A stretch of 35,347 nt of DNA from Alistipes sp. (lineage in GTDB: Bacteria > Bacteroidota > Bacteroidia > Bacteroidales > Rikenellaceae): the NCBI GenBank assembly GCA_017502025.1, contig JAFVVS010000075.1, forward strand, positions 1 through 35,347, written 5' to 3'. The notes below the pieces were generated by a model. That model saw only the letters and a program-made list of their open reading frames with translations. It did not search any database and was not told where the DNA came from. Shown here piece by piece: positions 18,826 to 27,875 of this stretch. Position 1 is the stretch's first letter, and each line of letters begins with the position of its first letter. A program made the position numbers and the translations under genes.

Positions 18826-19803
18826 TATCGAGAGTATCTTTACCAACTCTACATTCTCTTTATTTACCTGCTTGGTGCGACCGAGTGCCTTCGAGAATGG
18901 AACATATACCATCTCCATATCACGAATACCAATCATAACATTGCGCTGACCATCTTTCAGAGCCGAAATTGCTGCTGCACCCAATCGTGAAGCCAGAATA
19001 CGGTCGGCTGCCGTAGGCGAACCTCCACGCTGCAAGTGTCCGAGTATGGTTACACGAGCGTCATACTGCGGGAACTCTCGCTTTACACGCTCTGCCAATC
19101 CCATTGCTCCGCCGGTCTTCGGGTTCTCGGCAACGAGTACGATAGCCGAGTTCTTGCTCTTGCGGAAGCCGTTGTCGATAAGGTTTTTCAATTGGTCGGT
19201 CTCGGTCTCCATCTCTGGGATGATTGCCGCCTCGGCACCCGATGCGAGTGCTCCATTGAGGGCAAGATAACCTGCGGTGTTGCCCATAACCTCCATAAAG
19301 AACAAACGCTCGTGCGAGGTCGCCGTGTCACGCAACTTATCGACCGCCTCCATAATTGTGTTGAGGGCGGTGTCGTAACCTATGGTTGAGTCTGTACCCG
19401 AGAGGTCGTTGTCGATAGTGCCAGGTAGCGCCACGATAGGCACATCAAACTCCTTTGCAAGGGTTTGCGCACCTGTGATTGTGCCGTCGCCACCAATTAC
19501 TACCAGAGCATCGATGCCCGCCTTGCACATATTCTCGTATGCCTGCTTGCGACCGTCGGCCTCCTTAAACTCGGGGCAACGAGCCGTTTTGAGGATTGTT
19601 CCACCCTTCTGTATGATGTTGCTTACGCTCGACGAGGTAAAATCGACAATCTCGCCCGTAATCAAACCTTTATATCCACGCATAATGCCCTTAACCTTCA
19701 AACCGTTGTATATTGCGGTGCGGGTTACGGCACGAATTGCGGCATTCATTCCGGGTGCATCTCCACCCGATGTCAGAATGCCTATACACTTTATTGTTCC
19801 CAT
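18823..19803 (-). CDS. pfkA: 6-phosphofructokinase, ATP-type, with an active-site substitution
   Basis: From ATG at 19803 the protein is 326 residues, the usual PfkA length, beginning [20 protein letters not shown]. It has GGDGT (104-108), where Gly after Asp indicates ATP rather than PPi use, and PGTIDND (127-133, catalytic D131). R75 (TARCPEF), R166 and the [12 protein letters not shown] segment are also present. The usually invariant Arg after MG (Arg171 in E. coli) is Asn175 (EVMGNTAG). A longer TTG start at 19833 would lie upstream of the expected transcript start and is rejected. It converts fructose-6-phosphate to the 1,6-bisphosphate in glycolysis, if the substitution is tolerated. 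Confidence 0.92.
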   Translation of the reverse strand: MGTIKCIGILTSGGDAPGMNAAIRAVTRTAIYNGLKVKGIMRGYKGLITGEIVDFTSSSVSNIIQKGGTILKTARCPEFKEADGRKQAYENMCKAGIDALVVIGGDGTITGAQTLAKEFDVPIVALPGTIDNDLSGTDSTIGYDTALNTIMEAVDKLRDTATSHERLFFMEVMGNTAGYLALNGALASGAEAAIIPEMETETDQLKNLIDNGFRKSKNSAIVLVAENPKTGGAMGLAERVKREFPQYDARVTILGHLQRGGSPTAADRILASRLGAAAISALKDGQRNVMIGIRDMEMVYVPFSKALGRTKQVNKENVELVKILSI

Positions 19804-19830
19804 ATTTATATCAAAATGCAAATTGACCCC

Positions 19831-19838
19831 CAAAGATA
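19831..19838 (-). promoter_or_regulatory. -7 box of pfkA promoter
   Basis: TATCTTTG on the minus strand, 27 bases before the chosen pfkA start. No clear -33 TTG is seen at the expected distance. Confidence 0.6.
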
Positions 19839-19860
19839 CAAATAATAGCGATATTTTATG

Positions 19861-19868
19861 TAAATTTG
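19861..19868 (+). promoter_or_regulatory. -7 box of the glycerophosphodiesterase gene
   Basis: TAAATTTG on the plus strand, 31 bases before the ATG at 19900. Its -33 region overlaps the divergent pfkA -7 box. Confidence 0.55.
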
Positions 19869-19899
19869 TACGACCAATTAATCAAAAAACAGCTATAAT

Positions 19900-20718
19900 A
19901 TGAAGAAAAAACTACTTTTTGCGCTCTTTACACTGCTTGTCGGTTATATTGCCGAGGCGCAGGTCGTATTGCCCAAGGGCCGAGATGTAAAGTTTGGCTT
20001 GCAGGCTCATCGTGGCCTCTCGCACCGCTATCCCGAGAATACCGTTCTCGCCTTCAAGGAGGCTGCCAAGGTGCCATACTTCTATGGTATGGAGACCGAT
20101 GTGCAGATGACCTCGGATGGCGTGTTGGTCTGTATGCACGACGCTACAATCGACCGTGTAACCACGGGTACAGGCAAGGTTAGCGACTATACTTGGAAGG
20201 AGTTGAAGAAGTTCTATATCGACGCAGGATGCAAGATGTGGGACAAGAAGTTTGAAAATAAATACCACATCGCCACCTTCAAGCAGTATGTCAAGATTTG
20301 CAAGAAGGCAAACCTCGTGCCCTATGTAGAGTTGAAATTCCTGCCGTTAGAGGGTGTTCGCAAGACAGTTGAGATGTTGCACAAGATGGGTATGGAGGGC
20401 AAGTATGTTATGACCTCGTTCAAGTGGGAACTTCTGCACGAGGCTGCCAAATATACCGATGCTCCGCTCGAATTTATGCATGTGCGCTACACTCCCGCAT
20501 TGGTCGATAAGGTCAAGGGTGTGAAGAATGCAATCATTCGCCCTATGGCACGCCGCACCTCGAAGGAGTTGGTCGACTATTGCCACTCGCAGGGCTTCCA
20601 AGTAGAGTGCTACGGACTCCCTATGCGTGATTTGGAGTATGTGAAAAAGTTGCAGTCGTGGGGTGTTCTTGGAGGTACTGCTAACGACTATCAGTGGCTC
20701 GAACCAATGCTGAAATAG
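19900..20718 (+). CDS. glpQ: Secreted glycerophosphodiester phosphodiesterase
   Basis: The 272-residue protein has a signal peptide (about 1-20, ending AEA) and a GDPD TIM-barrel. The family hallmark residues are HRG (37-39), EN (46-47), METD (64-67; metal ligands E65, D67) and the catalytic HDATIDRVTTGTG (80-92). It hydrolyses glycerophosphodiesters to glycerol-3-phosphate and an alcohol, in the periplasm or outside. It is monocistronic and ends at a long palindromic element. Confidence 0.92.
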   Translation: MKKKLLFALFTLLVGYIAEAQVVLPKGRDVKFGLQAHRGLSHRYPENTVLAFKEAAKVPYFYGMETDVQMTSDGVLVCMHDATIDRVTTGTGKVSDYTWKELKKFYIDAGCKMWDKKFENKYHIATFKQYVKICKKANLVPYVELKFLPLEGVRKTVEMLHKMGMEGKYVMTSFKWELLHEAAKYTDAPLEFMHVRYTPALVDKVKGVKNAIIRPMARRTSKELVDYCHSQGFQVECYGLPMRDLEYVKKLQSWGVLGGTANDYQWLEPMLK

Positions 20719-20837
20719 AATCTGTCTAGCAAGGTAATTTCTGCGTTGCGCTCACTTTTTAATTGCTCACATACGCCCAAGTATGCTCCGCATTAAAAAG
20801 TTCGCCCGCCTTGAAATTCCTCTTGCTATGCAAATTC
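20718..20837. repeat. Nested palindromic element with CATAC...GTATG core, copy 2
   Basis: Concentric arms TAGCAAG/CTTGCTA, AATTTC/GAAATT and ACTTTTTAATTGC/GCATTAAAAAGT enclose the core TGCTCACATACG-CCC-AAGTATGCTCCGC (20764-20791). It starts on the last base of the glpQ stop, in a convergent gap, as copy 1 does. Confidence 0.75.
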
Positions 20838-20859
20838 TTTTGTTTGTGGCAAGCAATAC

Positions 20860-20892
20860 AAAAGGGTGCCCGCTCTTCCGAGTCGGGCACCC
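20860..20892 (-). terminator. Terminator of the PspC/PadR operon
   Basis: The stem GGGTGCCCG/CGGGCACCC (20864-20872, 20884-20892) is followed on the minus strand by TTTTGTATT. It lies 28 bases past the stop of the long PspC gene. Confidence 0.88.
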
Positions 20893-20919
20893 TCTCTCTA
20901 TCGAGTTGCTTATGGTTGT

Positions 20920-22110
20920 CTATTTGTCGATAGATTTAGCGTTTTTATCGTTCAAAAGTTGCTCGATTAGTGCCTTCTCCTCATCATCCAACTCCTCGTC
21001 GAGCTCCTCCATAATCTGTCGTGAGAGGCTCCTCTCGTCGCTCTTCTTCATTATGCGCTCCACCTCGCTATCCGACGAGAAGGATACTGATGAACTATTT
21101 TCAGCGTAGTCGATGCCTGCAAAGATTGTTCCGATCAACAGCATTATCCACGCCACAATGGTTGCGAAGAGCACCCACCAACGAGGCTTTTTGTTTATCA
21201 GCAGGGTGATGAACAGATAGCCGATGTAGATGATAGGTACCAATATCAACAATAGCGAACAAGTCATTAATGGCACGCCGACCTCGTTTGCTGCATCGAC
21301 CAAGCCGGCAAAGTTGCCAATATCAACTATGAACAGCTCGCTTACACCTGCCGTAATAACAATCAACGAAAGCAACAGACCAAATACTGCGAGGGTTATA
21401 GGGAAGAGCATAAGTCCGAGCAACACCTTCATTACGATGACGACGAAACGACCTACGGTTGTTACTGCCGAAGCTACGCTCGACTTTGCCTTCTCCTCCT
21501 GCGTTGCACCCTGACGCTCGGCAATGCTCTTTGCAGAGATTGCCTCGCCCTCCATTTCGAGCTTCTCTCGTGCCGACTTTGCCGACGGAATTGCAAACCA
21601 CAAAATCAGATAGGTCATCAAGAAGACTCCGAAGAGGTTTCCGCCAAGCACCGACAGCCAATGCAGAAATGGTGCGCCAATCACCACAAGGATAAGTGGC
21701 GAAGCCATAGCCAAGCGAAGCCACACCGCCTCCACCCCGAAATACTTTGCCAAGCCGGCGCAAACACCGCCCAACTTCGAGTTCTCCATATCACGATAGA
21801 GTCGGCGAGGTATGCGGGTGTTGTTCTCGGCTTTTGGTTGCTTCTCCTCGCCCGAAATATCCTCCGGCGAGCCAAGTTGTGCGATGATATTCTCGATGAT
21901 AGGGAGTGTCACCACGCACTGCGCATCGCTCTGTGCCGAGAGTATCAACTCGGCAATGCGAGCCTCGATATCGGCTAAAATCTCGTCGCAATCTGCACTC
22001 TCTTTATACGCCTTTTTCAACGAATTGAGATAGTCATTGAGACGGTTATATGCCACCTTCTCGAAGGTGAATCCTACGCCCGAAAGGCTACATTTCTTTA
22101 TCTCGTTCAT
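20920..22110 (-). CDS. Long PspC protein with HAAS-like N-terminus
   Basis: In this 396-residue membrane protein, residues about 15-85 form a helical domain (DEILADIEARIAEL, then IIAQLGSPEDI) that resembles HAAS/DUF1700-type domains known beside PadR regulators. A PspC domain follows (about 105-175: NSKLGGVCAGLAKYFGVEAVWLRL plus two membrane helices). Three further membrane segments lie at about 220-250, 280-305 and 311-330. The tail (about 345-396) is highly charged and probably coiled-coil (EELDEELDDEEKALIEQ). It is the last gene of a minus-strand operon with padR, a GIN protein and a short PspC. A role in sensing envelope state is inferred. Confidence 0.82.
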   Translation of the reverse strand: MNEIKKCSLSGVGFTFEKVAYNRLNDYLNSLKKAYKESADCDEILADIEARIAELILSAQSDAQCVVTLPIIENIIAQLGSPEDISGEEKQPKAENNTRIPRRLYRDMENSKLGGVCAGLAKYFGVEAVWLRLAMASPLILVVIGAPFLHWLSVLGGNLFGVFLMTYLILWFAIPSAKSAREKLEMEGEAISAKSIAERQGATQEEKAKSSVASAVTTVGRFVVIVMKVLLGLMLFPITLAVFGLLLSLIVITAGVSELFIVDIGNFAGLVDAANEVGVPLMTCSLLLILVPIIYIGYLFITLLINKKPRWWVLFATIVAWIMLLIGTIFAGIDYAENSSSVSFSSDSEVERIMKKSDERSLSRQIMEELDEELDDEEKALIEQLLNDKNAKSIDK

Positions 22111-22121
22111 ATCTGTTCCTC

Positions 22122-23150
22122 CTACTTTTTACGAATTGAACTTGCTCCCGAATTGCGGATTGTATTTACCTTACACTCACCGCTATAAGTGATTTGCGAT
22201 GCACCCGATACCGAAGCGTTGAGCAGTTGCAGACACTCTACATCTATTGCCGATGCTCCGCTTGCTTGGGCAGCACATTGAATGGCCAAAGCCGAAGCCT
22301 TCGATGCGCCCGAACACTCCAAGTCGAGGTTTGCAGCTCGGAGAGCCTTGGCACGCAAGGTCGAAGCGCCCGACACCTCGATGTCGACATCCTTAACCTG
22401 ACCTGTGAGGGTTGCCACCGATGCACCCGAAAACTCTCCGTCGAGTTCGTCGGTTGCCAACTCTGCCTTTATGGTCGATGCGCCCGATGCGTCAATCGAA
22501 ACCTCCTTTGCACTCGCCGTAACCTCGATAACCGATGCCGACGAAGCCTCCAAGTCGAGCTCCTCGCACGAAAGGGTAGGCTTTACGATAACTCGTGCTG
22601 CTGCCGAGGTGGTAATCTCGTTGATGTGTCCGTTGTAAGGCACATAGACCTCTGCCAAAACATTCGAACGGCGTGATATGGGCGTACCCGAGAGTAGGGT
22701 AGCGTGGAGTGTTCCATCCTTCACTTTGAGCGAAATGTACGGCATAACAGACTGTGGCGCACGAACGATGATATTGCCCGAGGTACGCTCCTCGACAATA
22801 AGTCGAATGGCATTCGATACCTCGATCTCGTGGAAGTTCATTGCCGAACTTCGAGCCTCCATCACAATCTTATGCTCGTTGGCAAGCAAAAGCCCCGTCT
22901 TGGTATTTCTCTCGCCATCGGTGCTGATATTTACATCCACACCGTTTATATTTACGGTTGTTCCCTCGCTATCCGTTGCAGTAATACCCGCAGGCGATAT
23001 CACAACCTCATCGCCACTGCTTGCCTTGACTTTTACGCCTCTACTCGAAATTTTAACCTTGTTGCCCTCGCCATCACCTATGGTAAAGGCCATCGCACTA
23101 CCGCTTATAACGAGTGCGGAGATAACTGCGAATAAAAATGAATGTCTCAT
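22122..23150 (-). CDS. GIN-domain (DUF2807) envelope protein
   Basis: The 342-residue protein has a signal peptide (about 1-21, ending AMA). A short beta-rich pre-domain with repeated Gly-Asp/Val patterns follows (22-85), then the DUF2807 'head GIN' beta-helix-like domain. The SGAS/SSAS motif recurs about every 20 residues (ASGAST, FSGASV, VSGAST, CSGASK, ASGASA, VSGASQ, NSGASS), marking rungs of a right-handed beta-solenoid. It has no lipobox. Similar proteins sit beside PadR and PspC/DUF1700-type genes and may be the extracytoplasmic partner of the membrane sensors. No enzymatic residues are seen. Confidence 0.85.
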   Translation of the reverse strand: MRHSFLFAVISALVISGSAMAFTIGDGEGNKVKISSRGVKVKASSGDEVVISPAGITATDSEGTTVNINGVDVNISTDGERNTKTGLLLANEHKIVMEARSSAMNFHEIEVSNAIRLIVEERTSGNIIVRAPQSVMPYISLKVKDGTLHATLLSGTPISRRSNVLAEVYVPYNGHINEITTSAAARVIVKPTLSCEELDLEASSASVIEVTASAKEVSIDASGASTIKAELATDELDGEFSGASVATLTGQVKDVDIEVSGASTLRAKALRAANLDLECSGASKASALAIQCAAQASGASAIDVECLQLLNASVSGASQITYSGECKVNTIRNSGASSIRKK

Positions 23151-23162
23151 ATCGGTCTGTTT

Positions 23163-23486
23163 TTAGTGTTTGTTTCTGATTGTGCTGATCTGTTCCACGA
23201 GGGTATCCCACGCCTCATCCAACGATGCGAGGTGGGTGCGACCCTCTTCGGTCAGTGTGTAGTACTTTCGTGGTGGACCCTGAATGGACTCCTCCCAACG
23301 ATAGGTCAGGTATCCGGCATTCTTCAATCGTGTCAATAGAGGATAGAGCGTACCCTCCACCACAATCATCTCTGCGTTTTTCAGCTCTGCAATTATCGCT
23401 GGCGCATAGGAGTCGCCATTGGCCAATATCGCAAGTACGCAATACTCCATTACTCCTTTGCGCATCTGTATTTTTATATTCTCCAT
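23163..23486 (-). CDS. PadR family transcriptional regulator
   Basis: The 107-residue winged-helix protein has the PadR core: GVMEYCVLAILA, then GTLYPLLTRLKNAGYLTYRWEE, then GPPRKYYTLTEEG. It is short (no extended C-terminal dimer helix beyond about 15 residues), as in PadR subfamily 2. It lies between two HAAS/PspC genes and 12 bases before the GIN gene, so it probably controls this operon. The recognition site is not known; the inverted repeat at 26699-26731 is a candidate. Confidence 0.93.
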   Translation of the reverse strand: MENIKIQMRKGVMEYCVLAILANGDSYAPAIIAELKNAEMIVVEGTLYPLLTRLKNAGYLTYRWEESIQGPPRKYYTLTEEGRTHLASLDEAWDTLVEQISTIRNKH

Positions 23487-23520
23487 CTCAGTATTTTAAC
23501 TTTTAGCAATTAACTTTTAT

Positions 23521-23713
<193 letters not shown>

Positions 23714-23717
23714 AGTC

Positions 23718-24191
23718 TTACTCCTCCGGAATCAGCAACCACAGAATAATATATACCCACAGCGACATTCCGGCAAAGAGCACAAGGCATACTGCCAAGA
23801 TGCGCAGCAGAGTGGTGTCGATGTCGAAATAGTTTGCCAAGCCTCCGCAGACACCCGCAATAGAGCGGTCGGTGCGTGAGCGGCGTAATAGTTTTTGCTC
23901 CACACCATTATTGTTTTTGGTTTCACTCTGCTTCTCTGTTCCGAAATCTTCGGGCTTGCCGATGCGGGCGATTGCTCGCTCCGCCATTGCGAGCGTTACG
24001 ACCATCATTTGCGATGGCAGCCCCTCGTGAAGAATCTCCGCCAAGCGAGCCTCGATGTCATCCATCACCTCGTCGGTGTCGGTCGCAATACGACGGCGCA
24101 GATCGTTCAGATAGATTGTCAAACGGTCGTAGGCATCACGGTCGAGCGTAAAAACTCGCCCTCCGATGTTTGCGTTGATAGTCTCTTTCAT
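23718..24191 (-). CDS. Short PspC protein with HAAS-like N-terminus
   Basis: In this 157-residue protein, residues about 12-85 form the same helical domain as the long PspC (DEVMDDIEARLAEIL, then ERAIARIGKPEDFG). A PspC domain follows at about 100-155 (DRSIAGVCGGLANYFDIDTTLLRI plus two membrane helices, ending LLIPEE). It starts 26 bases after the receptor gene stop, without its own promoter. The paired short and long forms flanking padR suggest duplication with division of labour. Confidence 0.85.
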   Translation of the reverse strand: MKETINANIGGRVFTLDRDAYDRLTIYLNDLRRRIATDTDEVMDDIEARLAEILHEGLPSQMMVVTLAMAERAIARIGKPEDFGTEKQSETKNNNGVEQKLLRRSRTDRSIAGVCGGLANYFDIDTTLLRILAVCLVLFAGMSLWVYIILWLLIPEE

Positions 24192-24217
24192 AGTTTTATA
24201 GATTTGTTATATCGTTT

Positions 24218-26656
24218 TTACATTCCTGCGCCCTTTGACGAGCCTCCTATATTATCGCCGCCATCGTCTGCTTTGGCATTTGTGCGCTTTACATACAACC
24301 CCTGCTTACCGAAGTTGTAACTTACCGAAAGGCGTATGCAACGACTGATATTACCATTATTAGACCATTGGCGATAGGTCGGTGTTTCGGACTTAGTCTT
24401 AAAGGTTGTTTCTCGTGAGTGAGGGTTATATACTGCAACGGCAATCTCCAACTTATCCTTCAACAACTTTTGTCCGAGGTGAGCTTGTGTGCCGAATACC
24501 CAATTTGTACCCACACTACCCATCTGTGGCTCCATTTGCCACAGATACTCTCCAAGTGTGAGTCTTGCCCCCTTCCATAGACCGATTGTCATATTGAGGT
24601 TGTGCGACAAGGTCCAACCCTTGGTGTTGATGCCCTCGTCAGGCAGTTGGTAGGCGAGATGTCCGCCACGCACCGAGAACGCAAGGTTAAATTTCGATGA
24701 TGGACGATAGGATAATGACACCCCTGCGCCATAGCCACGCATACGGCCATTGTTGCGATAGGTCGAATTTACAAAACCCTCATCATCAATGAATGAATAG
24801 CTTGAAATAAGGTTATTCGATAGTCGAGAATACAACTCGCCCGTTGCGCTCCACTTGTTGTGCGAATAGGCATACTTCAACGACAGGTTGTGTGTGATGC
24901 CGGTGCGAAGATTTGGGTTTCCATACTGTCGCTCGGCAATACCCTCTGTTACAAACGGAGTCATAGCGTGAATGCCCGGGCGAGAGAGTCGCTCCGTGTA
25001 GGAGAAAGCAAGAGTATGCCCCACCTTTGGCAGATATGTCAGCGAGATGTATGGCACAACATTTACGAGCGAAGTATTCCACTTCTCACGTTTGTCGCTT
25101 TGATAGTCGGTTGCATACCAAGCACCTTCCAGACGACCTCCTGCACGCACCGAAAATTTATCCATCGAGTAGGCGTAACCTGCATATACGCCGAGTATGT
25201 TGCGTATAAGACGAGTATCTCCATTCGACTCGGAGAGCATCGCACCCGATGTCTCGCTGTTTATCTGATGCGTAACAGTCAGCGTATTGTCGTATGAGTG
25301 CTTTGCTCCTGCCTCAATAGAGTGGTGCTTATTTATCGGGTTGATATAGTCTATCTGCGCCACATTAGTTAATGCGGTTGCAACTTGATTGGTCAAAATC
25401 TCCGAACCGGCATCACTGCTCTCGTATGGGAGATAAAGTCGTAGCTGATTTGACTCCTGTGGCGGAATAACCGTGATATTGTCCGACACGGTCAGCGTAT
25501 GACCTTCGCCCTTGAAGGAGTGCTGATAACTTACCGTGGCATCTACTCCAATCCAATTGTGTGTATTTGTTTGTGGTGAGTTATAGCCATATAGAGGCTG
25601 ATTGTCGTTGTCGAAATAGTTGTAGTAGGCCCTTGTATTACTCTTCTGCTTACCACCCCAAACGCCAGCTTCTGCTGTGATGAGATTTACAGAGTCAATC
25701 TGATAACTCGCATTTATATTGCCGTAGAGCGAGTAGTAATCGTAACCATAGTCACCTCCTGCGTCCATATAGCGATAGCTTGCTCCATCGACCAAGTTTT
25801 CGAAATGCTGGTGTGTGCTACCAACTATATCTTTGTTTGCCCACGCCTGTGAGTAGTAGAGCGAAGTTGAGAGCGACAACTTTTTGGTCTGCACAGTGAA
25901 TTGTGCTGAGTTGTTGGTGTTCCAATTTTGGTTAAACCAATTTCCTACGGTTGTGCTTATGCGACCATTGTAGCCATCGAAACGAGCCTTCGAGGTGATT
26001 ATGTTCAATACTCCACCCACGCCTTCGGCATCATACTTCATCGAAGGATTTGTAACGACCTCGATGCGCTTGATTGATGATGCAGGCATACTCTTTATAA
26101 TATCGGCAAAGTTGCGTGACATAGACGACGAAGCGTGACCATTTACCAATACCTTATAGTCGCTCTGTCCGTTCATCAACACCTTGCCCTCAGCATCGAG
26201 CGAGAGCTGAGGTACCTTTCGGATAATATCTTCGAGTGTGCTTGTCGAGGCTTCGGGGTCGTCCTCTACCGAGTAGGTCAATTTCTCGGCATCAGCCGTT
26301 ACAATAGGCTTCTGAATGGTTACTGCCACAGCATCTACTGCCACACCCTCACGAATGGCTATGTCACCCACATTAATGCGTTTGCCCGAGATATTTATGG
26401 GGTGCTTTACGGTGCCATATCCCACCGACGAGACCTCTAACACCATCTCGCCCTGCTCTTTTGTTTCGAGCGAGAACTCTCCATTGCTGCGAGCTGCCAC
26501 CGCCGATACGATTGTCGTATCACGCAGTAACGCCACCGTAGCATAGCCAACGCCTGTCTGCTTGTCGCCATCGACAACCCTTCCCGATAGGGTTGTCTGC
26601 GCACTTGCAGCAAAAACGCTGAAAATCAATGCTATTGTTAGAAATTGTTTGCTCAT
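24218..26656 (-). CDS. Outer-membrane beta-barrel receptor with CarboxypepD_reg and plug
   Basis: The 812-residue protein has a signal peptide (about 1-19, ending ASA), then a carboxypeptidase-regulatory-like beta domain (about 21-105: LSGRVVDGDKQTGVGYATV). A TonB-receptor-like plug follows (about 115-225: LEDIIRKVPQL, then IKRIEVVTNPSMKYDAEGVGGVLNI), then a large aromatic-rich barrel (OMP_b-brl_3 type). It is not a SusC: there is no SusD partner. The C-terminal strands end in a Lys/Gly/Asp-rich extension rather than a terminal aromatic residue. It is the first gene of the operon with PspC, PadR and GIN genes. The ligand is unknown. Confidence 0.88.
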   Translation of the reverse strand: MSKQFLTIALIFSVFAASAQTTLSGRVVDGDKQTGVGYATVALLRDTTIVSAVAARSNGEFSLETKEQGEMVLEVSSVGYGTVKHPINISGKRINVGDIAIREGVAVDAVAVTIQKPIVTADAEKLTYSVEDDPEASTSTLEDIIRKVPQLSLDAEGKVLMNGQSDYKVLVNGHASSSMSRNFADIIKSMPASSIKRIEVVTNPSMKYDAEGVGGVLNIITSKARFDGYNGRISTTVGNWFNQNWNTNNSAQFTVQTKKLSLSTSLYYSQAWANKDIVGSTHQHFENLVDGASYRYMDAGGDYGYDYYSLYGNINASYQIDSVNLITAEAGVWGGKQKSNTRAYYNYFDNDNQPLYGYNSPQTNTHNWIGVDATVSYQHSFKGEGHTLTVSDNITVIPPQESNQLRLYLPYESSDAGSEILTNQVATALTNVAQIDYINPINKHHSIEAGAKHSYDNTLTVTHQINSETSGAMLSESNGDTRLIRNILGVYAGYAYSMDKFSVRAGGRLEGAWYATDYQSDKREKWNTSLVNVVPYISLTYLPKVGHTLAFSYTERLSRPGIHAMTPFVTEGIAERQYGNPNLRTGITHNLSLKYAYSHNKWSATGELYSRLSNNLISSYSFIDDEGFVNSTYRNNGRMRGYGAGVSLSYRPSSKFNLAFSVRGGHLAYQLPDEGINTKGWTLSHNLNMTIGLWKGARLTLGEYLWQMEPQMGSVGTNWVFGTQAHLGQKLLKDKLEIAVAVYNPHSRETTFKTKSETPTYRQWSNNGNISRCIRLSVSYNFGKQGLYVKRTNAKADDGGDNIGGSSKGAGM

Positions 26657-26684
26657 AACCCGAAACTTTGCTACTTTGTTATTG

Positions 26685-26715
26685 CAAATATAATATCTTT
26701 TTCAGTACTATGCAA
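26685..26715 (-). promoter_or_regulatory. Promoter of the receptor-PspC-PadR operon
   Basis: On the minus strand TTG (26715-26713), a 20-base spacer and TATATTTG (26692-26685). The spacing equals that of the rpmB promoter. The -7 box is 29 bases from the ATG. Confidence 0.72.
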
Positions 26716-26731
26716 TAAAAAGTACTGAAAA
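26699..26731. promoter_or_regulatory. Inverted repeat straddling the -33 box (candidate operator)
   Basis: Perfect 11-bp arms TTTTCAGTACT (26699-26709) and AGTACTGAAAA (26721-26731) flank an 11-base centre that contains the -33 TTG. A bound dimer would cover the -33 site. PadR, encoded in the same operon, is the natural candidate. Confidence 0.65.
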
Positions 26732-26810
26732 TTTTATAGGTAGGGGCATAAAAAAAGTATATTTACCGCAAAACGATAAATATACCTATTATATATAGCT
26801 ATTAGCTTTT

Positions 26811-26963
26811 TTAAGGGTGATTAAGGGTTGTTAATGGTTATTAAAGGTTGTTAATATTTTTTATTCTACATTCAGCGCTCCCTTAATAACCTTTAATAAC
26901 CTTTAATAGCCGTTAAACTCGTTGCGCCTTGATAACTGTCGGAGTTCTCAACTCTCAACTCTC
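26811..26963. repeat. Composite intergenic element, copy 2
   Basis: Same module order as the copy at 23521: GGTGATTAA/GGTTGTTAA words (26814-26853), spacer, TTAATAACC words (26881-26908), core with CGCCTTGATAACTG (26911-26950), then two CTCAACT heptamers. The heptamers contain the stop codon (TGA, 26957-26955) of the DUF5106-like gene. Between 26657 and 26810 only the receptor promoter is recognised. Confidence 0.8.
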
Positions 26964-27866
26964 CGCTTGTAGGAAGTATTCGATTTCGCCGACATTGGTC
27001 GAGTCCTTGACAAGAACTTTTTTCTCTTTGTCGAGGAGGTAGAGTGCCGGAATTGCACTCACATTATAGAGATTTTCACGCTCGATACGACAACCTCGGT
27101 CGTAGCCATTTATCCACTCCGACGGCATATCCGAGAGGTGCTTGTGCCACTCGTCGAGGTTCTCGTCGGGATAGATTGCCAACACCCTCAATCGCCCCTT
27201 GCGTTGCAGTTCGGCGATGATTTGCGACTGCTTCAACGCCTCGGTGATATCTCGGCACATCGAACAACCCGGGTTGTTGATATATACGATGATGAAGTCG
27301 CTTTTCAGCGAGTACATATTGCGTGTGCGCCCCTTGCGGTCGGTGTAGTCGAAGTCGTTAGCCTTCTGTCCGATGCGATTTTGCGACACTACACGCAGGT
27401 CATACTCGGGCGCCATCTTTTCGTACTTGTCGAGCAGTGGCGATGCGAGTTGCGACTCCAAAACGGCAATATACAACTCGTCGTTGCGATATGGCGAGTT
27501 GGGGTCGTGCAGAACCTTATCCGCAAGCATTCCGAAGTAGTCGAACATCTTTTTCGATGCCGAAGCCCTCTGCATAAGTTGGCGAATAGGTTGCTGGTCG
27601 AATGGTCCGACAAAGTTCGCAACATAGGCGGCATAGGCTCTCAACATCTCCACCGTGTCGGCTTTGGTTGTGTAGAGCGTATCGGCAAAGTCGAACTTAT
27701 CCCAATAGTGGTCGCAGAGGTAGGCTCGGTGCTGCTCCTGCGGAATGTGCATCGGTACCTGCACATAGCGGAAGTGGTAGCTCTTTGTCTGGGCTGGTTT
27801 GCTCTTTCGGGGAGCGCAACCCAGACAAAGTGCCATCAAAACTATCGCTATTGCAACTCTTCTCAT
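26955..27866 (-). CDS. DUF5106/thioredoxin-fold lipoprotein
   Basis: The 303-residue protein has a lipoprotein signal ending LCLGC (Cys17). A helical DUF5106-like region (about 40-160) precedes a C-terminal thioredoxin-like domain (about 163-303) with a CSMC pair (C201, C204) in the position of the redox motif and a cis-Pro segment AIPALYLLD. It starts 9 bases after the second phosphoesterase gene and is probably its operon partner. The last residues (AES) and stop come from the CTCAACT repeat. The function is likely an envelope thiol oxidoreductase or a related binding protein. Confidence 0.8.
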   Translation of the reverse strand: MRRVAIAIVLMALCLGCAPRKSKPAQTKSYHFRYVQVPMHIPQEQHRAYLCDHYWDKFDFADTLYTTKADTVEMLRAYAAYVANFVGPFDQQPIRQLMQRASASKKMFDYFGMLADKVLHDPNSPYRNDELYIAVLESQLASPLLDKYEKMAPEYDLRVVSQNRIGQKANDFDYTDRKGRTRNMYSLKSDFIIVYINNPGCSMCRDITEALKQSQIIAELQRKGRLRVLAIYPDENLDEWHKHLSDMPSEWINGYDRGCRIERENLYNVSAIPALYLLDKEKKVLVKDSTNVGEIEYFLQAES

Positions 27867-27875
27867 AGTGAAAAC

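Noticed and set aside
24218..26656. Receptor considered as SusC of a polysaccharide utilisation locus
   Set aside because: No SusD-like gene follows, and the downstream genes are PspC, PadR and GIN, not glycan enzymes.
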